Assembly: GCF_050947875.1 (NCBI RefSeq)
Contig: NC_134568.1
Coordinates: forward strand, 213,323,678-213,387,677
Source of the DNA: Dermacentor variabilis
Lineage: Eukaryota; Arthropoda; Arachnida; Ixodida; Ixodidae
DNA: 64,000 nucleotides
Reading direction: 5' to 3'
The position numbers and the translations under genes were made by a program. Each line of letters begins with the position of its first letter. The stretch's first letter is position 1. Below, one piece after another: positions 10,541 to 23,400 of this stretch. The notes under the pieces were generated by a model. The model was not told where the DNA came from, ran no database searches, and worked only from the letters and a program-made list of their open reading frames with translations.

Positions 10541-11084
10541 TCGAGAAAATTTTTCCTCATTCTATTTTCGTTTCCGCCGCTTGGAGCGGGATACTACAAG
10601 CAGCCGTTATGTTACAGCGATGCACGTACGCCGAGCTATGAACTGCCTAGCGCCGTAAAATGAAAGCGCCAGAGTTTAGCGAGGGCCATCATGCTCGCAT
10701 ACAACAAACAGCGCGGTGGCAGGTCTTCGTGTTCATCTCCCGTATTGCGCTACGATCTGAGACAATATATGTTGGCTGGAGGCCGCCTTTCGACTGCGCA
10801 TGGAATATTTGTGCCGGGTAGTAGATTCGCCGTCGTCGCGTTTTTTGGGTGCGTGCCCAAGTCTTCGGCTCGGACTCCGTGTCCTTTTAACTGTCGCCAC
10901 AACGCGGACGCACAAGGTGAGTTTCAAACAAGAGTTAGCGTGAGCAATGTTGACTCAGAACCTAAGAAATACCAAGAGGAATGTCGAAATGCCGGACTCT
11001 TTATATTCCAGTTATTAGCGGTGCTCTGGGAGAAGATTATGATGCGCGCCTATACGAGGCGTCTTTGAGTAGGACGGCGCCGCT

Positions 11085-11360
11085 ACAACTCTGATGCGCC
11101 TGTCGCGTGAACGCTGCCCGCGTGTGGTGTCGCGCATCGTGTCTTCTGCGCGGCCTCGGACGGCGGCTCGTCTTCTGGCACTTGACGCCTCGCTTCGGCC
11201 GATTGCCTTCAAACGTTCTGCCTCTTGTGCCGTGCGCCGTATGCACGCCGTTTTTTTTATTTCGCATTTTTTTCTCGTTCCCCTGGGCTTTATTGCACGC
11301 GGTTCTTTGCAAATGCTTTCGCATCGCAACATGGGTGCGTCTACCATTGCTCTGTTGGAA
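11085..11360. other. GC/CpG-rich island without a supported gene
   Basis: Strongly CpG-rich compared with its flanks, with overlapping open frames on both strands. No domain or splice structure stands out. It could be a CpG-rich promoter, a decayed exon or part of an unrecognised repeat. Confidence 0.3.
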
Positions 11361-14300
11361 TAGCTGCTTTACCGATGCAGCTTTTGACAAGAGTCCCTGT
11401 TTGTAATGTGCAATGCATGGAGGGAACGCGTTGAAATAAATTGCTGCGCTCGACACGTAAACGCTCGGAGCACTGAAAACACTTCGGACGGGCGAGGGAG
11501 AATCCGCGTATTATCTCTTGCGCGATATTTAGAAAAAGCCGCTGCTTTGATGTAAGCTTGACGACGCATACCTTTCCTTTTGCATGGAACTCATGACGAG
11601 AGAAAAAAAACCTAATGCATGCGCAAAACTTGCCAGTGACGCGCTTGCTCATGTTTGATTATAAAATTTTGCGTCGCAGTAAACAAGGCGAAGCGTTTTA
11701 TCTCAAGCGCATGAACAACCTAGTGGAACGAAATAAGTTATTGAATTTTTTGCACACTGCTGCGGACAATGGAATGAAGCAGGAGAGAGTGTACAATAAA
11801 TGCAGTTGAAGTAAAACAGTAACAAATCATACGGTGATATCTAACAGCGGCGAAGTTCGGGGTGATGAATTCCACTGTGCGAATGTTCGCAGGGTGAATG
11901 AATATTTGAATAAGTTACTTCTTGCAGATAAAGGTCAGATGTTCTGGCTATCTTTGTGACGCGATGCTCGACCGATATATTTGACTATGCAATCCTGTGA
12001 CTGATTCCCAGCTTGCCCAAATACAATAACGTTAAAATTTTAGACGTGAAACTGTTCGTCTTTCGGCAAGGAATTCGAGTTCCGCCATCTAAATATAGCA
12101 CGGACAAAGACGCAGACTTGCCTATAGCAGCCAGCACTGCCCATGGAGCAATGTGCGACATGTTGCAGGGAATCAAATAAAAGAGCACCGCGTGCTCGTA
12201 ATTCATTGTCCAGTGCTTATTCAAAGTGTTCACCAGAGCTTAGGAGATTCCGAGCTTCGCCAGACTCGGGTCAGCGTATATGGAACCCCTTGCTATACGA
12301 AAATGATGTGACACAGAGAATGGCATTTTTACTGTTTGATTTTTATATTTCTAAACCTGTTTTACTAGCTACGCAATCTGCAGTAGTACATTATTACTGC
12401 TGAAATAATTGGCCAGGCGGGTACATTTGGTACAATAAGTTTTGCGCACGCAGGCGTAACTATGAAGTATATCTAATGGCCGCTAGAGGCTGTGTCTAGG
12501 GTTTCCTGAATTTGCCTGAGATCCTATCCTTTATACCGTGACGTGGACGGGTGCCATGTGCGCATAGTAGCCATTACATTTAGCCATGTCCCGTACCATT
12601 GTTCATATTAGGAGCTCGTTCTTGCACTGTACCTTTGGATTGCGCAAAACACTGCTGGCAAAATGTTGCCTCCCTCATCTCGGTAATCAGGAAACGAACG
12701 AACTGGTAAAAACGTACAATTCGTAATATAGAAAGTCGGTTATATCACGTATCCTTTCTGTAGCGACTAATGCTCACTTCTTCCTCAATTTACGAAACAG
12801 ATCAACAAGACAGACATGGGCACAAGTCACTGGATATGTTTCAAGAGCTTGCAGCATAACATACAAGTGCCGATAAGAACGCTGCATAGAACGTATGAGA
12901 AACAACAAGACACCGGGCGCTTCAGGCATAAACCAAGAATCAAGCCTATATATAGCCATGTTCCGAATGGCATTGACTGGCCCGTTGAACAGCTGTAATT
13001 TCTTGCAGAAATTAAGGCTAATTGGCTTGGAGTATGAGATCTTTTGGCCTCACTTATTTGGGCGGTGAAGTTGCACCCAACTGTTCATTCAAAATAGTGA
13101 CAAAAAATTATTTCGCGCGCTAGTATTTACTTCGGACGAAATTCATGTCTAGTTCTGCTAACATCAGTGAAAATTGCCTTTCATCGTAAACAGGCAAAAT
13201 ACATTTTAAATGAAAGAGTCGGTTGTTCCCACTAAAAAAAAATTGAAGTGAAAATTTTCCATCTTATCGTGTTTTTAGTTATTTTTACACGGTTTTTAGG
13301 TGTATATATTTGCTGCATATCAAAATTGTATGACTGGCAGTTCTTGACATTAGCGGTAGGATTACCGCGACATTTTCAGTTCTATGTTACTTGACCTGTA
13401 TATAACTGTATACATTTCATGCATTCGCACGGCTTGGCAAGGATGACACTTGCTGTGCGTTCCATGCGTGCCATCACGAAACGGACATAGTTATAGTTTC
13501 CATTCATACAGAAAGAGGGTCCGTGTTAGAAAAACATATTTTCTTCATTTCACATAATAATGAAGGAGACGTCCGTGCGACGTAGCAAAATTCCACTTTT
13601 TTTTTACGTCTGTTACGTCCGTATATTTTATAAAGGAACGACTGCCTGTTTATTACGAACGTTAGCACCGTACTATGTCCGTAAAAAAATTCCGAAGAGT
13701 TCCTCTAAGTTGTGAATGCAACAGCATTAATGTCCAAATGAACGGCGCTGAGCGGTCCTTCGAATTTTGCGCAGCGAGTAATGTGCCATAACAGTACGCG
13801 CTGCCCGAGCTTACACCAAGCAGCAGCAGCCTGCGGTGCCCACGCCGCATGCCATCCACGCGTGGCCACTGAGAAAGAAATTCAACAAGAGCGCACACTC
13901 TCATAGAGCCTAGCGGCCGAAATGACTGTAGCGCACCAAGCGGATGGGATTAACACCTTCCGGTTTCGATTTTGGGCGCGTGCGTTTTGAACGCCAGCTG
14001 GTACACGCCACGCTGGCTCCGCTGATCGGCGCGGCATTATTGTTTTTCGCTTCTGCTGAACCACGCGCGGCCTTGGCGCGGAATCGTATTATTTAGTAAA
14101 ACTTATTGCGAACGATTTGAGTTTGAGAACGAAACACACGTTTTTACAAGCCTCTATCGAACCTGTATCACGTGCAATTTCTTGAAGTAAACGCAAGACG
14201 TCTTCTGAAATGATGAAATGTTTATTTTGCTCTATATATATGCTCGTTCCGGGTTTTTTGTCCATTCATCCAAAATTCTGGCACCAGGTAAACAGCAGTA

Positions 14301-14919
14301 GTTGCCGTACGAAGCTCCACCAGACGCCATTAGCTGAAAAAAAAGTAAATTACGAGCATGTATCATTTTCATATATAGACCTAACAGGAATACTGCGTCT
14401 AGAGGCGAAACGTGCATAAGTGGTGAATGGGCGGCATTACAAATAAATTTACTTTTATGTGCATTTTGTAGGAAATAGACTTCTCCCAAACAATGCCATA
14501 AAATATGAAGAAAACATCTGATTTTCAAGCACTTCCCCGTCCCCGGCCATTATTTCCTGCACTTTTAAGAGCACAAATACACGGGTGACTGCGGGTTTCC
14601 AAAACAACTTGGCCTCAGCCGACGCGATGGCACGCAAAGTACACAGAGGTGGCCAGAACACAGGCTCTCAGCCAGAGGATGTTACACGCTCGCAGAATTC
14701 CTTCTAATCGCACTCAAGACAAATGCGTGGGTTCAAAGCCTGTTTTGAGACGCTCAGAAGACAGAATTTTCAAGATCTTGGTTTTTGAGCTCCTCGGCGC
14801 CATCTTTTGCGCGTCCTACAGGCGCAAGCAACACGTTCCCGTGTTATTATTACTGGCAATCGCTTGTCGCGTTTTCGAGAAGTGTGAACACTGAAAGAAG
14901 GTATATGGTGTCGCAGGGT
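11361..14919. other. No gene seen
   Basis: About 3.5 kb with no supported gene. AT-rich in 13.0-13.7 kb. The text around 13.65-13.9 kb (GGCGCTGAGCGGTCCTTCG) echoes the repeat at 59.7 kb and, inverted, 49.3 kb, so a dispersed repeat fragment is present there. Confidence 0.35.
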
Positions 14920-15345
14920 GAAAGAAAGCGTCACAAACTTGCCCTACTAAAGTTCTGTAGACGCCAAACTTCCTGCCTCTCCCGGGCCGAGCTGCTTTTT
15001 CGCTAACTGCGGCATAACGCCAGGCGCGGCGCGCGTACCTGGGAAGTATCCTAAGAAGTACCGAAATTAATTACAATAATGTTGGGGGTCAGGAAAAGAG
15101 TCACGAACTTGTCTCAGTAAGATGCGGTACTGTGAAACCGTCAGAGCTGCTTTTCGCTAACTGCGTCACAAAGCCGGGTGAGGCAAGCGTGCCGAAAAAC
15201 TACCGAAATAAGTTACATTAATGTTGGGGTCCATACAAAGCGTCGCAAACATCTCCCAGTACGAGATATTAACTCAATATAACTACGCCAGGACGGCCGA
15301 GCTGTTTTTCGCTAACTGCGTCACAAGTGTCGGTTTTGTGCCGAA
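14920..15345. repeat. 155-bp tandem repeat, about 2.7 copies
   Basis: The landmark GAGCTG followed by a T run and CGCTAACTGCG starts at 14989, 15144 and 15299, exactly 155 bases apart twice. Further shared words are CCGAAAT-A-TTACA-TAATGTTGGGG and CGTC(A/G)C(A/G)AAC at the matching phase. Copies have diverged considerably. A short satellite-like array. Confidence 0.75.
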
Positions 15346-15699
15346 AGCCTAAATTTGCTTGAAATGCGTCGCAGACTGGCAAACAAGATTCCTCACCTTG
15401 CCGTAGTCCAATAGTGCAGTGGTGCCGTGTGGAAATGCAGAAGGAACGCAAAAAAAAGGCCGGGAGCCCACCAAACAGGCTACATCCAAAAGAGACGGGT
15501 CGCCGAATAGGCGAACTTCCCATGCGCAGCCGTGAATTAACGGATGGGATTAACGCTATGCGTGACGTGTTTCCTGTTGCCAATTTTCACCGAGTGTCCC
15601 CTCTTGTTGAATTTCTTTCCTTATGGCGTCGTGGCGATTCCCTCTCTCCTGTTGTGCTACGACCTCAGCAGGTCTACCCTTTTTTTCCGCTCTGCCAAC

Positions 15700-16180
15700 G
15701 CCTCCTAGACAGCATAATGCCTGTGCACTTCGACCCATGACGTCATTCTACCTTGCCCGACTACCACAGAATATAATAGGGATGCTCGCTAGTAGGCCGC
15801 GGTGATTTTGACGTCACCGCTTTCGTCACGGCGAGTTTGACAGTGAAATTTCAGGTACAAGTAGCATGACATCATGAAGCAGCGTGCGCAGGCCTGCTAT
15901 CTAGAAGACATTAGCTCTGCGGCGTCGAGGAGTGCTCGTGCCGAGAACGAGAGCGAGCGTGACGTGGCGTCGCGGCGAATGCCCTCTCCCCTCTCGCAAC
16001 GCCTGGCATGCCATCGCCGCTGCAGGTATTCCCTTTGACCCGCTCTGCTCCGTCGAGGCGCAACTCGTGACGTGGCGTCGCAGCCAATGGCAATGCGAGT
16101 TTAGGTGCTGTTTCGATGCTACAGACGACAGACACCGGCTTTTTCGCCCAATGGGCCATTTGACGCTTTCGTATTAATAA
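15700..16180 (+). repeat. Compound dispersed repeat, copy 1
   Basis: 15711-15900 (TGCACTTCGACCCATGACG ... TTTCGTCACGGCGAGTTTG) matches 59785-59990, and 15940-16170 (GTGACGTGGCGTCGCGGCG ... GACGACAGACACCGGCTTTTT) matches 60730-60870 plus 61396-61560, in the same order and orientation. Copy 1 is contiguous; copy 2 is split by later insertions. No coding capacity seen. Confidence 0.6.
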
Positions 16181-17029
16181 CTTTTTTTTTACGGTTCGTC
16201 GAATATCTGGCTCATACAAATTTCGACGTGAGGCAGTACTGCGAGCTTGATGGATTATATTTCTATCACAAATATCGAAGCATTTATTTATCTAGGAGGT
16301 AACGATCATGTGTAATCGCAAGCAGATTAAGTTTGAAATAAGTGGTGCACTTTCCCTAACCTGTTTAATCTAGGTTAATTAAGCCAAGGCAATTACGTGT
16401 GTTCGTGCGTGCATGCGTGCGTTTTATCCAGTTATCTGCCGATGTCAGCTCCGATGCCCAGCAGTGTATAAAACAATATTTAGTGAATTGGATGGGCTAA
16501 CGTCAGGCATCCTCTGTGAGATACCGTATGGGACCCTCCCTGTATGGGATATGGCATATTGTATACAAAGGAAGCCCAAGGCTTTAAGAAAAGCAAAACT
16601 GCAAAAATTTACACGCAGCTTGACCGGGACACCAATCGTGAGCGCATGCGCTGTGCCATTGAACGAACGCAGAACACTTATCCCTCCGACAGAACACTGC
16701 TGCACAAATAAAGGATGAGATGGCAGGGAAAACAAACTTTCCGTGTATACTTGTCCAAGCGACAGCTCCAGGTTTTCGGAGGTGATAAGTTTGCATTAGT
16801 AGGAAATATATTGTCGAAAGAACACAAGGATCGCACCCACACAGGTCAGACCTCTTGTTTCGCATGTGGATTTCAGCAGAATGAACACCAGCGAACAGAA
16901 CTGCCCAATAGGGCCAAACACATGCGGTCTATTGTCAGTGTTTCAATTTCCTGTGCATTGAATTATCTTTCTCTCCAACCTGTTACATCGTACCTCTAAC
17001 TTTGCGTCCACATGACTAACAAACTGTCA
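16181..17029. other. No gene seen
   Basis: Short frames only, none with a recognisable domain. No repeat identified. Confidence 0.35.
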
Positions 17030-17815
17030 TAGAAACATCATGTCGAATACATAATATCTAAAGCTAACCGTACTCTGGGATACTTAAGGCGACATTTTTC
17101 CTCGGACCGTCCGCATTAAAATTACTTATGTTCGTCGTCAGCTAGGGTATGCATAATCGGTTTGGGATTCGGATCACTCGATATTAGCTGATGCAGTCGA
17201 AGGCATCCAAAATCGTTCTGTCCGTTTTATATTAGCAATCTACGATCGCAAAGCTAGCGTAACGCAAATTAAAACCTCTCTTACCATCCCATTTTACTAG
17301 CTGTTCGCCGGAAGCAAACTCGAATTTGCCTCTTTCGTAAAACGTACTGTCATAACGCATCCCTCCGCTCTCTCATGATCCATGCATCACCACTTAAATC
17401 TGCTCGTCAAGATCATTGTAATAAAGTCAAGGCACACTCCTATAACACTGTCACGTGCTCACAGTCATTTCTTCTCAAGACCGCTCTCGAATGCAATAAC
17501 CTTCCGGAGTCAATAGTGGACATAAGTGATATCCCTTCTCTTCAAAAGTGCTTTAGTTGACATGAACTAGTGATGTCGCGCTGTTTATTTACTTTTTTTG
17601 CTCTTTCGTCTAAGTGCCTTCCAGCGAATCATTTTCTGTGCTACAGACTGCTTTTTTCTTTATTCGACTGATGTTAAAGCTTCTTGTGCTTTTATCGTAG
17701 CCTTCCAACTGTATAATTTTTCAATTCTATGTTTTTATGTCGTATTCTAGCATGTTTTTGTTCCTTCCCTCCATAACGTATTGTGTGTACCTTGAGGATA
17801 TTTTAAATAAATAAA
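17030..17815 (+). mobile_element. 3' end of a CR1/L2-like retrotransposon
   Basis: A decayed frame gives KANRTLGYLRRHFSSDRP, then a frame 17375-17560 reads ...NTVTCSQSFLLKTALECNNLPESIVDI, the usual end of CR1/L2-type ORF2 (xxWNxLPxxIV with the tryptophan lost). A 3' UTR follows and ends in ATTTTAAATAAATAAATACA, an AAAT-type short tail typical of this group. Many stops; 5'-truncated. Related relics are at 22.99, 34.5 and 42.3-44.0 kb. Confidence 0.7.
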
Positions 17816-19711
17816 TACACAAATTAATATAGTCGCAGTTTCGCCCGAAAGGCGAAGCATCGATGGCGATAGCAAATTATTAGGCTGCTACACAAAGTCA
17901 GGATAGTCGTTTTACAGGTCGTATAAACTCGCAAACATTCGTCTACTGACTAAATTAACAAGCATGGTGTCACGCGCGCAGAGGCAAACAAACACATCTC
18001 ACTTCATCACCGTGTAAACTCACTGTCAGAATGGTGGCGTGAGGAGGAGCGGCAGCAGCAGCGAGAGAATTGACATTCGTGCTGCCTCTCGCTTCAACAC
18101 GAACTAAGCGGCGAGAACACAACGCACACGAAGCAATCAGCCCTCGGCGCACCTAGACTCTACACATCGCAGATTGCTTTCAAGATACGGCATTCTCGAC
18201 CGCGCTCAGCCGCGCCATACGCAGCCGCCGCAAGAGTAGAATGAGTGTATATAGAGTGTACCAGCTATCATGCATCGCGTTTCTAAAAAGGACGGACTGA
18301 CCATTTTACGCGATCACAAACAAGTGCAAGTTGTTCACAGTCGAAAGGAACAGCCACTAGTCAATTTTTAGTGACGTCATTCAATTTATTAATTAAGGTA
18401 AATTAGCAAATATTTAATTACACCTCTGAATGGTGTGCTGTAAATGATGAATTTGTAGAAAATTGAAAGCAACTCAGAGCTGGCATGTTTTCAGCCAGGT
18501 ACCTTTTGTCAGTTTATTTATTCCGGGTGATAACGCCGGCAAGAAATGAAAAAAAAATGCATGGCTGTCCTGAAATTGAGAGCAGAGTAAGCATGAAATG
18601 GCAGCCGGCAAAGCAGATTGGCTGGAGATAATACTAGCCACAATCTTAAAACGGGTGTAATGCATGTTCGCAACGGCACACCCCACCAAACCACACCGTA
18701 CCACACCACGCCATACTGCGCACTGGTCCATGTGCACGCTGCTCAGCTAGAAAAAGAAAACGCCTGAAGGAGGCGGCACACAGGGTGGCGCCATCTCTCG
18801 AAGCTACGCAAAACCTGCACCGCAGAACTCACGGACCGCTGGCGTTCAAAAGAGCACAAGCAGCCCTGTCTCAGCGCCAAAAGATGACACTGAAGTGTAT
18901 GGTGCCTTGTATTTACGTTTATAACATCCACCCTATTGGAAATGGCAAATAACACTTCAGCGTACTAGAAGTCTCAGCTTGAGTGATATTGTGAACAAAC
19001 ATTAGGAAGAACTCGGAAGCAATATTTTTTTAAACTTCTTTCGGCAGCAACTAGCGTGTGTACTGCTGTCCTGTACAAAGGGTCGGAGGCCAGAGACTGC
19101 CTTTTCTTACGTTTTGACTGGGTGCCCGGGTGATCTCGTTTTGTTCTGGCAACTTGCACGGATAACGGCTCTGGCTTTTGGCACAAGGTAACTCGAAGGT
19201 AGCCGACAATGGGAGCTAAAAGCATTTCATGCTTGATATCATGTGGCTAACCACCGAAACGCATCTATAGCAACGCCCTCAAACTCGCTGCACAGGAGTT
19301 AATGAGCGCAGTTTTTCCACGACGCACCAACCAGCAGCTGTCGGCAGTTTTTCCTTATGACCACCAAGGCGTCGCGCTGCTGCAGGCGGGACGCGCCAGA
19401 TATAGCGCCAGCTCTGCCACTAATGCTATGCAGCGTCATTGAGGGCTTTCTGATGCGGGTGGACGGTTAGTCACGTGGTATTTTTCATTTTTCGTGGGCT
19501 TTCCTTGCCAGCCGGAAAAAATGTGAGGGCATACGTATCTAGCTGGGAACATGCCAGCTTGCCTTTGCTTTTAATTTCCTACAAGTTCTTAATTGACAGC
19601 ACGGCGTTCAGAGCGGTAAACAATAATATAGCTCAATTCAATCAATTAGTAAATTGAATGGCATCAACAACAAAATTACTAGCGTATACTCTACTCGACT
19701 CTGAACAATAC
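17816..19711. repeat. Probable dispersed repeat (17821-18250), then no gene seen
   Basis: GTTTCGCCCGAAAGGCGAAG near 17837 forms a small hairpin, and the following 400 bases (including GAGGAGCGGCAGCAGCAG) look like a dispersed tick repeat from memory. A CCACACC-rich patch lies at 18680-18715. The rest shows no gene. Confidence 0.3.
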
Positions 19712-20128
19712 TACACGTGTACTTATCCTTTTCTCGGGGACTGCATTTCAACCACCGACAACATAAAGCTATCGCTCAGCGCAAGACGCGCCTGCATGGT
19801 TGGAACTTACTCGAATGTTATCTATAGTTCTATCCGTTGTCCGTTGTCACCAAAGCTTGCGTAATCTGGTTGCATGCGCGACGAGAATTGTGTAGTATTT
19901 CCTGGAAGGCACACGGCACTAGCGATTACTCTGGAAACTTCAATGACTGATGTATAAAAGCTTACGCGCTTGCCTCGCTGATCAGATTTTCGATCATCGC
20001 CGACTGGGTTCGCCGCTATCGTTGTGCTTTGGGCGTAACTTGTTTTTCTAGGCACAGATTCAGCCAATAAATAGTTTCGCCATTCGCAGTTTTGTTGCTG
20101 TGTTCTTGACCGTCACGACCACGTGACA
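19712..20128 (+). mobile_element. LTR (probably solo), copy 1
   Basis: The sequence aligns along its whole length with the reverse complement of 30106-30520: ACACGTGTACTTATC at the start, CTGGAA-(N)-TGTATAAAAGC-TACGCGCTTG-C-CGCTGATCAGATTTTCG in the middle, GCCGCTA-CGTTGTGCT, an AATAAA, and CACGTGACA at the end. TATA box at 19953-19959 and polyadenylation signal near 20067 give the U3-R-U5 order of an LTR. No gag or pol is adjacent, so it is most likely a solo LTR. A clear target duplication was not found. Confidence 0.65.
19953..19959 (+). promoter_or_regulatory. LTR TATA box
   Basis: TATAAAA about 110 bases before the LTR AATAAA, conserved in the copies at 30277-30283 (minus) and 60498-60504. 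Expected pol II core promoter of the LTR element. Confidence 0.55.
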
Positions 20129-20349
20129 ATATGCACTTTGTTATCTTCGCGTAGATATTATCTCGCACTTGGTTATCTATATATAGATATGTTATATGCA
20201 CTTGGTTATCTTCGCGTATATGGTTATCTTCCCGTCCTTTTTTTTTTAAATGTAGTGCATGATAACTTGGACGCCCTATTTCTTCCTTGCCATTAAAAGC
20301 CAGTTGGTGCTAATGTGATTCGAGATATATATTTTTAATAGATGCTGGA

Positions 20350-20650
20350 GATGTTTGCCTGGCCTATGTGCTTCCATCGTTCGGCCCCCATGTTCACATT
20401 GGGATTCCAGAAGCCAAGGGTGGTTTATGAAATTATCCCCTCACATGCAGTACACAACACACACGACGTACGTGTATAAAAGTTGCACAAGCAACAACCC
20501 CGCGCACACAAGGTACCAGGTGATCGTGAACATCAGGTTCAGGCCAGTGTTTCAGAAGAAGAGTGAGAGCGCCTTCGTTGTTGCGCGCGAAGCACTGTCG
20601 CAAGCTGTGTTCCAATAAACTTCAAGAACGTGGTGCAGCTCGAAGCAGCA
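20350..20650 (+). other. LTR-like promoter and polyadenylation pair
   Basis: TATAAAA at 20475-20481 is followed 139 bases later by AATAAA at 20614-20619, with a GC-rich stretch between. The spacing suits an LTR, but no ends or second copy were found in the window. Confidence 0.3.
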
Positions 20651-22684
20651 GCCACGCAAACTCAAAGCAGGATTGAGGCCTGTACTACTGCGGCCGCAAA
20701 GGGCGTGCGCGCGCACAAAGCATGAGTCATGGCGCCCACCGCACTTGGCGTTCGCTTCTATCGAAGTTTGTGGAATAAGTAGTTCGTCTATGCGACGTTC
20801 GACAGGAAACGGTGGAGACGTGCATGTCGCGCTCGCAAGGCCACTCGGTATGGGAAAATCACGTGGCTCGATATGCCGATTGGTCTCAATCTAAAGCCGC
20901 ATGCATGTATATCGCCAAGGAACAAACTAGTTAATAAAAGAATAATGCTGTAATTAAAATTGAATTCCCCAAGTGAGAAATCTCTGCAGTTTTTTTTACG
21001 GTGAGTAAAGAGCAGAACTCTGAGTTACAAAACGTTCTATAAAACTTTACCCATTTGTTTTGAAACGCGGACACAACATCCGTGGCACACGTACTTTTTA
21101 GTGGAATATATAGAACGTACCTGAGATAACGTTTAGCCAAATGGTGGGATACTCCTTTGAAGTGAATCGCCATTGCGTGTTTGGCAATAGTGAGCATCTC
21201 GAATTGACTGTCAAACGTTAGTCTTCTACGACAGTACTGCAAGCGTTTTCCTTTCTTGGTTCAACTGGTTGGTCCCCAGTCTGGGGCCTACGTGTGTTCG
21301 TGCGTGCCAGGCCAGAAAATTACCAGGCCCAACTAAAAATTGCTTGGCGTAGTTCTTCTTCATTTTCTTTCTTTTTTTCGTGCGGCGTAGACGCCCGTTT
21401 CCCAGCCCCGATTGGCACAGCCGATTCATCCGCGAGCAAGCTCCCTGTCCAAGCACAGCCGGAAAAGTACACCTGTGAGGTGCACCTATTTTTCTTCGGA
21501 ATAATCAGAGCGACATAAAATCGGTCGGCAGCTATTAGCTTTGACGCCACACGTTTCGAAGAAATGACCGAAGCGGCGCAAAAAAAATATTTCCTAGAAC
21601 AAATAAGGACAGTGACAGTCCGTTGCGCATCGGGTAGTTGACCTGAAAAGAACAGTTAGACTTTCCTTGTTTTCGTTTTCGTAGTGTTAGTGGCAGATTG
21701 CTGTTTAGATATCTCTCACTGATCCGGCTGGAGGAACGTACAAGCCCACGTAAAAGCTGATCTATGACGGAGCTTTTTGAACATCATCTCTCACATTTCC
21801 TTGGCTGCATGCGTTGGTTTTCCCTGCGGCATAAATTAAACTATCGCATGCAAAAATTGCGAAAGCAAATGTATAGAATATGTTCAATATTTAAAACAGC
21901 GTACGCGCCGACGCTATACCATAATGTGATACTTGTTAAGTGTAGAAAAAAATGGGAAGGTGTCTTAAGGACCGGTTATTCCATAGTCCTAAACATTACA
22001 CAGGAAAAGAAGGAACGCGGAACAGGAAAACAAGAAGAACATAAAAAATAACAAAATAATAAAGTAAACAACGCACACGCTATATAAAGCAAATGAAAAA
22101 CACGTAAGTAGCGTCATCACGGGCATCACAACACCGGAAGCACGGCGGCCTACTTATTCGGTGCATCCACCACATGACACTAGCAGAAGTGCACATCAAA
22201 ACTTGTACGCACGTACATAATGAGTGGAATGCACAACACCGAGCTGGCACTCAACATGGAACTGGCACTCAGAGGCAGTTCACGACACTGCTTTGCACCG
22301 TATAGCGCACTGACGGCGCGCCTCTGCACACAGCACACGACCACGGTCAAAACATTTTGTTCAATGCGAGGCGGCGCCTGTCAAGAAGGTTAAATTAATC
22401 CTGCACGAGATCTCTCCGTTGGTCATATCGTGGGTATTCCATATAGCGCCTTAATAGTCAAACTAGCTTAAGCTAGCAGTAATTTTAATAAAAACGCTAT
22501 GCTAGCTACGCAAAATCTGCTTGCACTGGTGGTTTCGGTAGACAAAATTTTCGCGACAAATTAGTCACCAAACACATAATTAACAAAAACGTTCTTTTTT
22601 GCTGTATGGTATATCTTTATATTTGAAACATTGAGACAATCATATTTGAATACAACTTCACTCTCTTTTATTCTCCTGGAACCC
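20651..22684. other. No gene seen
   Basis: No supported gene or repeat in about 2 kb. Several short frames are random. Confidence 0.35.
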
Positions 22685-22932
22685 GCCGCGGTCGCTTAGC
22701 GGCTATGGTGTGGCCCTGCTAAGCCCGAGGTCGCGGGATCAAATCCCGAACGCGGCGGCCGCATTTCAATGAAGGCGAAATGCAAAAACGCCCCGGTCCC
22801 GTGCATTGGAGGACGTTAAAAATCCCCTGGTCGTCAAAATCAGTTCGGAGGCCCCCACTACGGCGTGTCTCATAATCAAACCGTGGTATTGGCACGTAAT
22901 ACCCCAGAAGTATATTCATAATTCTATTCTCC
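22685..22932 (+). repeat. tRNA-headed SINE (Ruka-like), full length
   Basis: Starts with CGCCGCGGTCGCTTAGCGGC, a tRNA-like head with B box CGGGATCAAATCCCG, followed by the SINE body: CGGCGGCCGCATTT, GGCGAAATGC, a decayed GTTAAA-AACCCC, GGTCGTCAAAAT, CCCACTACGGCGTG-CTCATAATCA and GGCACGTAATACCCCA. Pol III promoter boxes lie in the head; mobilisation would need a partner LINE. The same family is at 33.5 (minus), 35.0, 41.0, 43.4 and 61.6 kb, plus fragments at 46.7 and 56.9 kb. Confidence 0.85.
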
Positions 22933-22984
22933 TGGAGCACTTTTGTCCCGCGACATTCATGATAGCAGCACTGATCCTCCAAGA

Positions 22985-23400
22985 ATGAGTGCTGGGTCCA
23001 TTACTTTTTCTTATATATAATAATTATTTTCCTAGCTGTGTAACATCTGCGATTACACGGTTTGCGGACGCCTCCGTAGTTTATAAAAACACTAACGCAA
23101 GTGGCAGCCAGAACCTTAAAGATGACCTCAATAACGTATCAAAATGCTGCAATGACTGGCTCGTGGAGCTTAATGCTGCGAAATGAAAAAGCATGTTCGT
23201 ACCCCGTCTACCACACAGCCATAACGCGCACAAGTTTCCTCTTAATGGCACGGCCCTCCCATTTGTCTACGCATCTTGGTATCCACAGTTCCGCGGATCT
23301 CTCACGGAAAATGCACGTCGATAAGGTTGCCAGTGCTGCTATGCTCACACCCTAGGATATTTACGTCGTAACTTCAAGGAAGCTTTAGAGAATATTCTTT
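22985..23400 (+). pseudogene. CR1/L2-like reverse transcriptase fragment
   Basis: The first frame reads MLGPLLFLIYNNYFPSCVTS, then ITRFADASVVYKN, corresponding to the RT block GPLLFLIYINDL and the FADD catalytic box, where the second aspartate is now alanine. LKDDLNNVSKCCNDWLVELN follows, as usual downstream of that box. After a shift, LGIHSSADLSRKMHVDKVAS and TLGYLRRNF mark the thumb. A fragment only, disrupted by several changes. Probably the same family as 17.0 kb (shared TLGYLRR-F). Confidence 0.75.
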
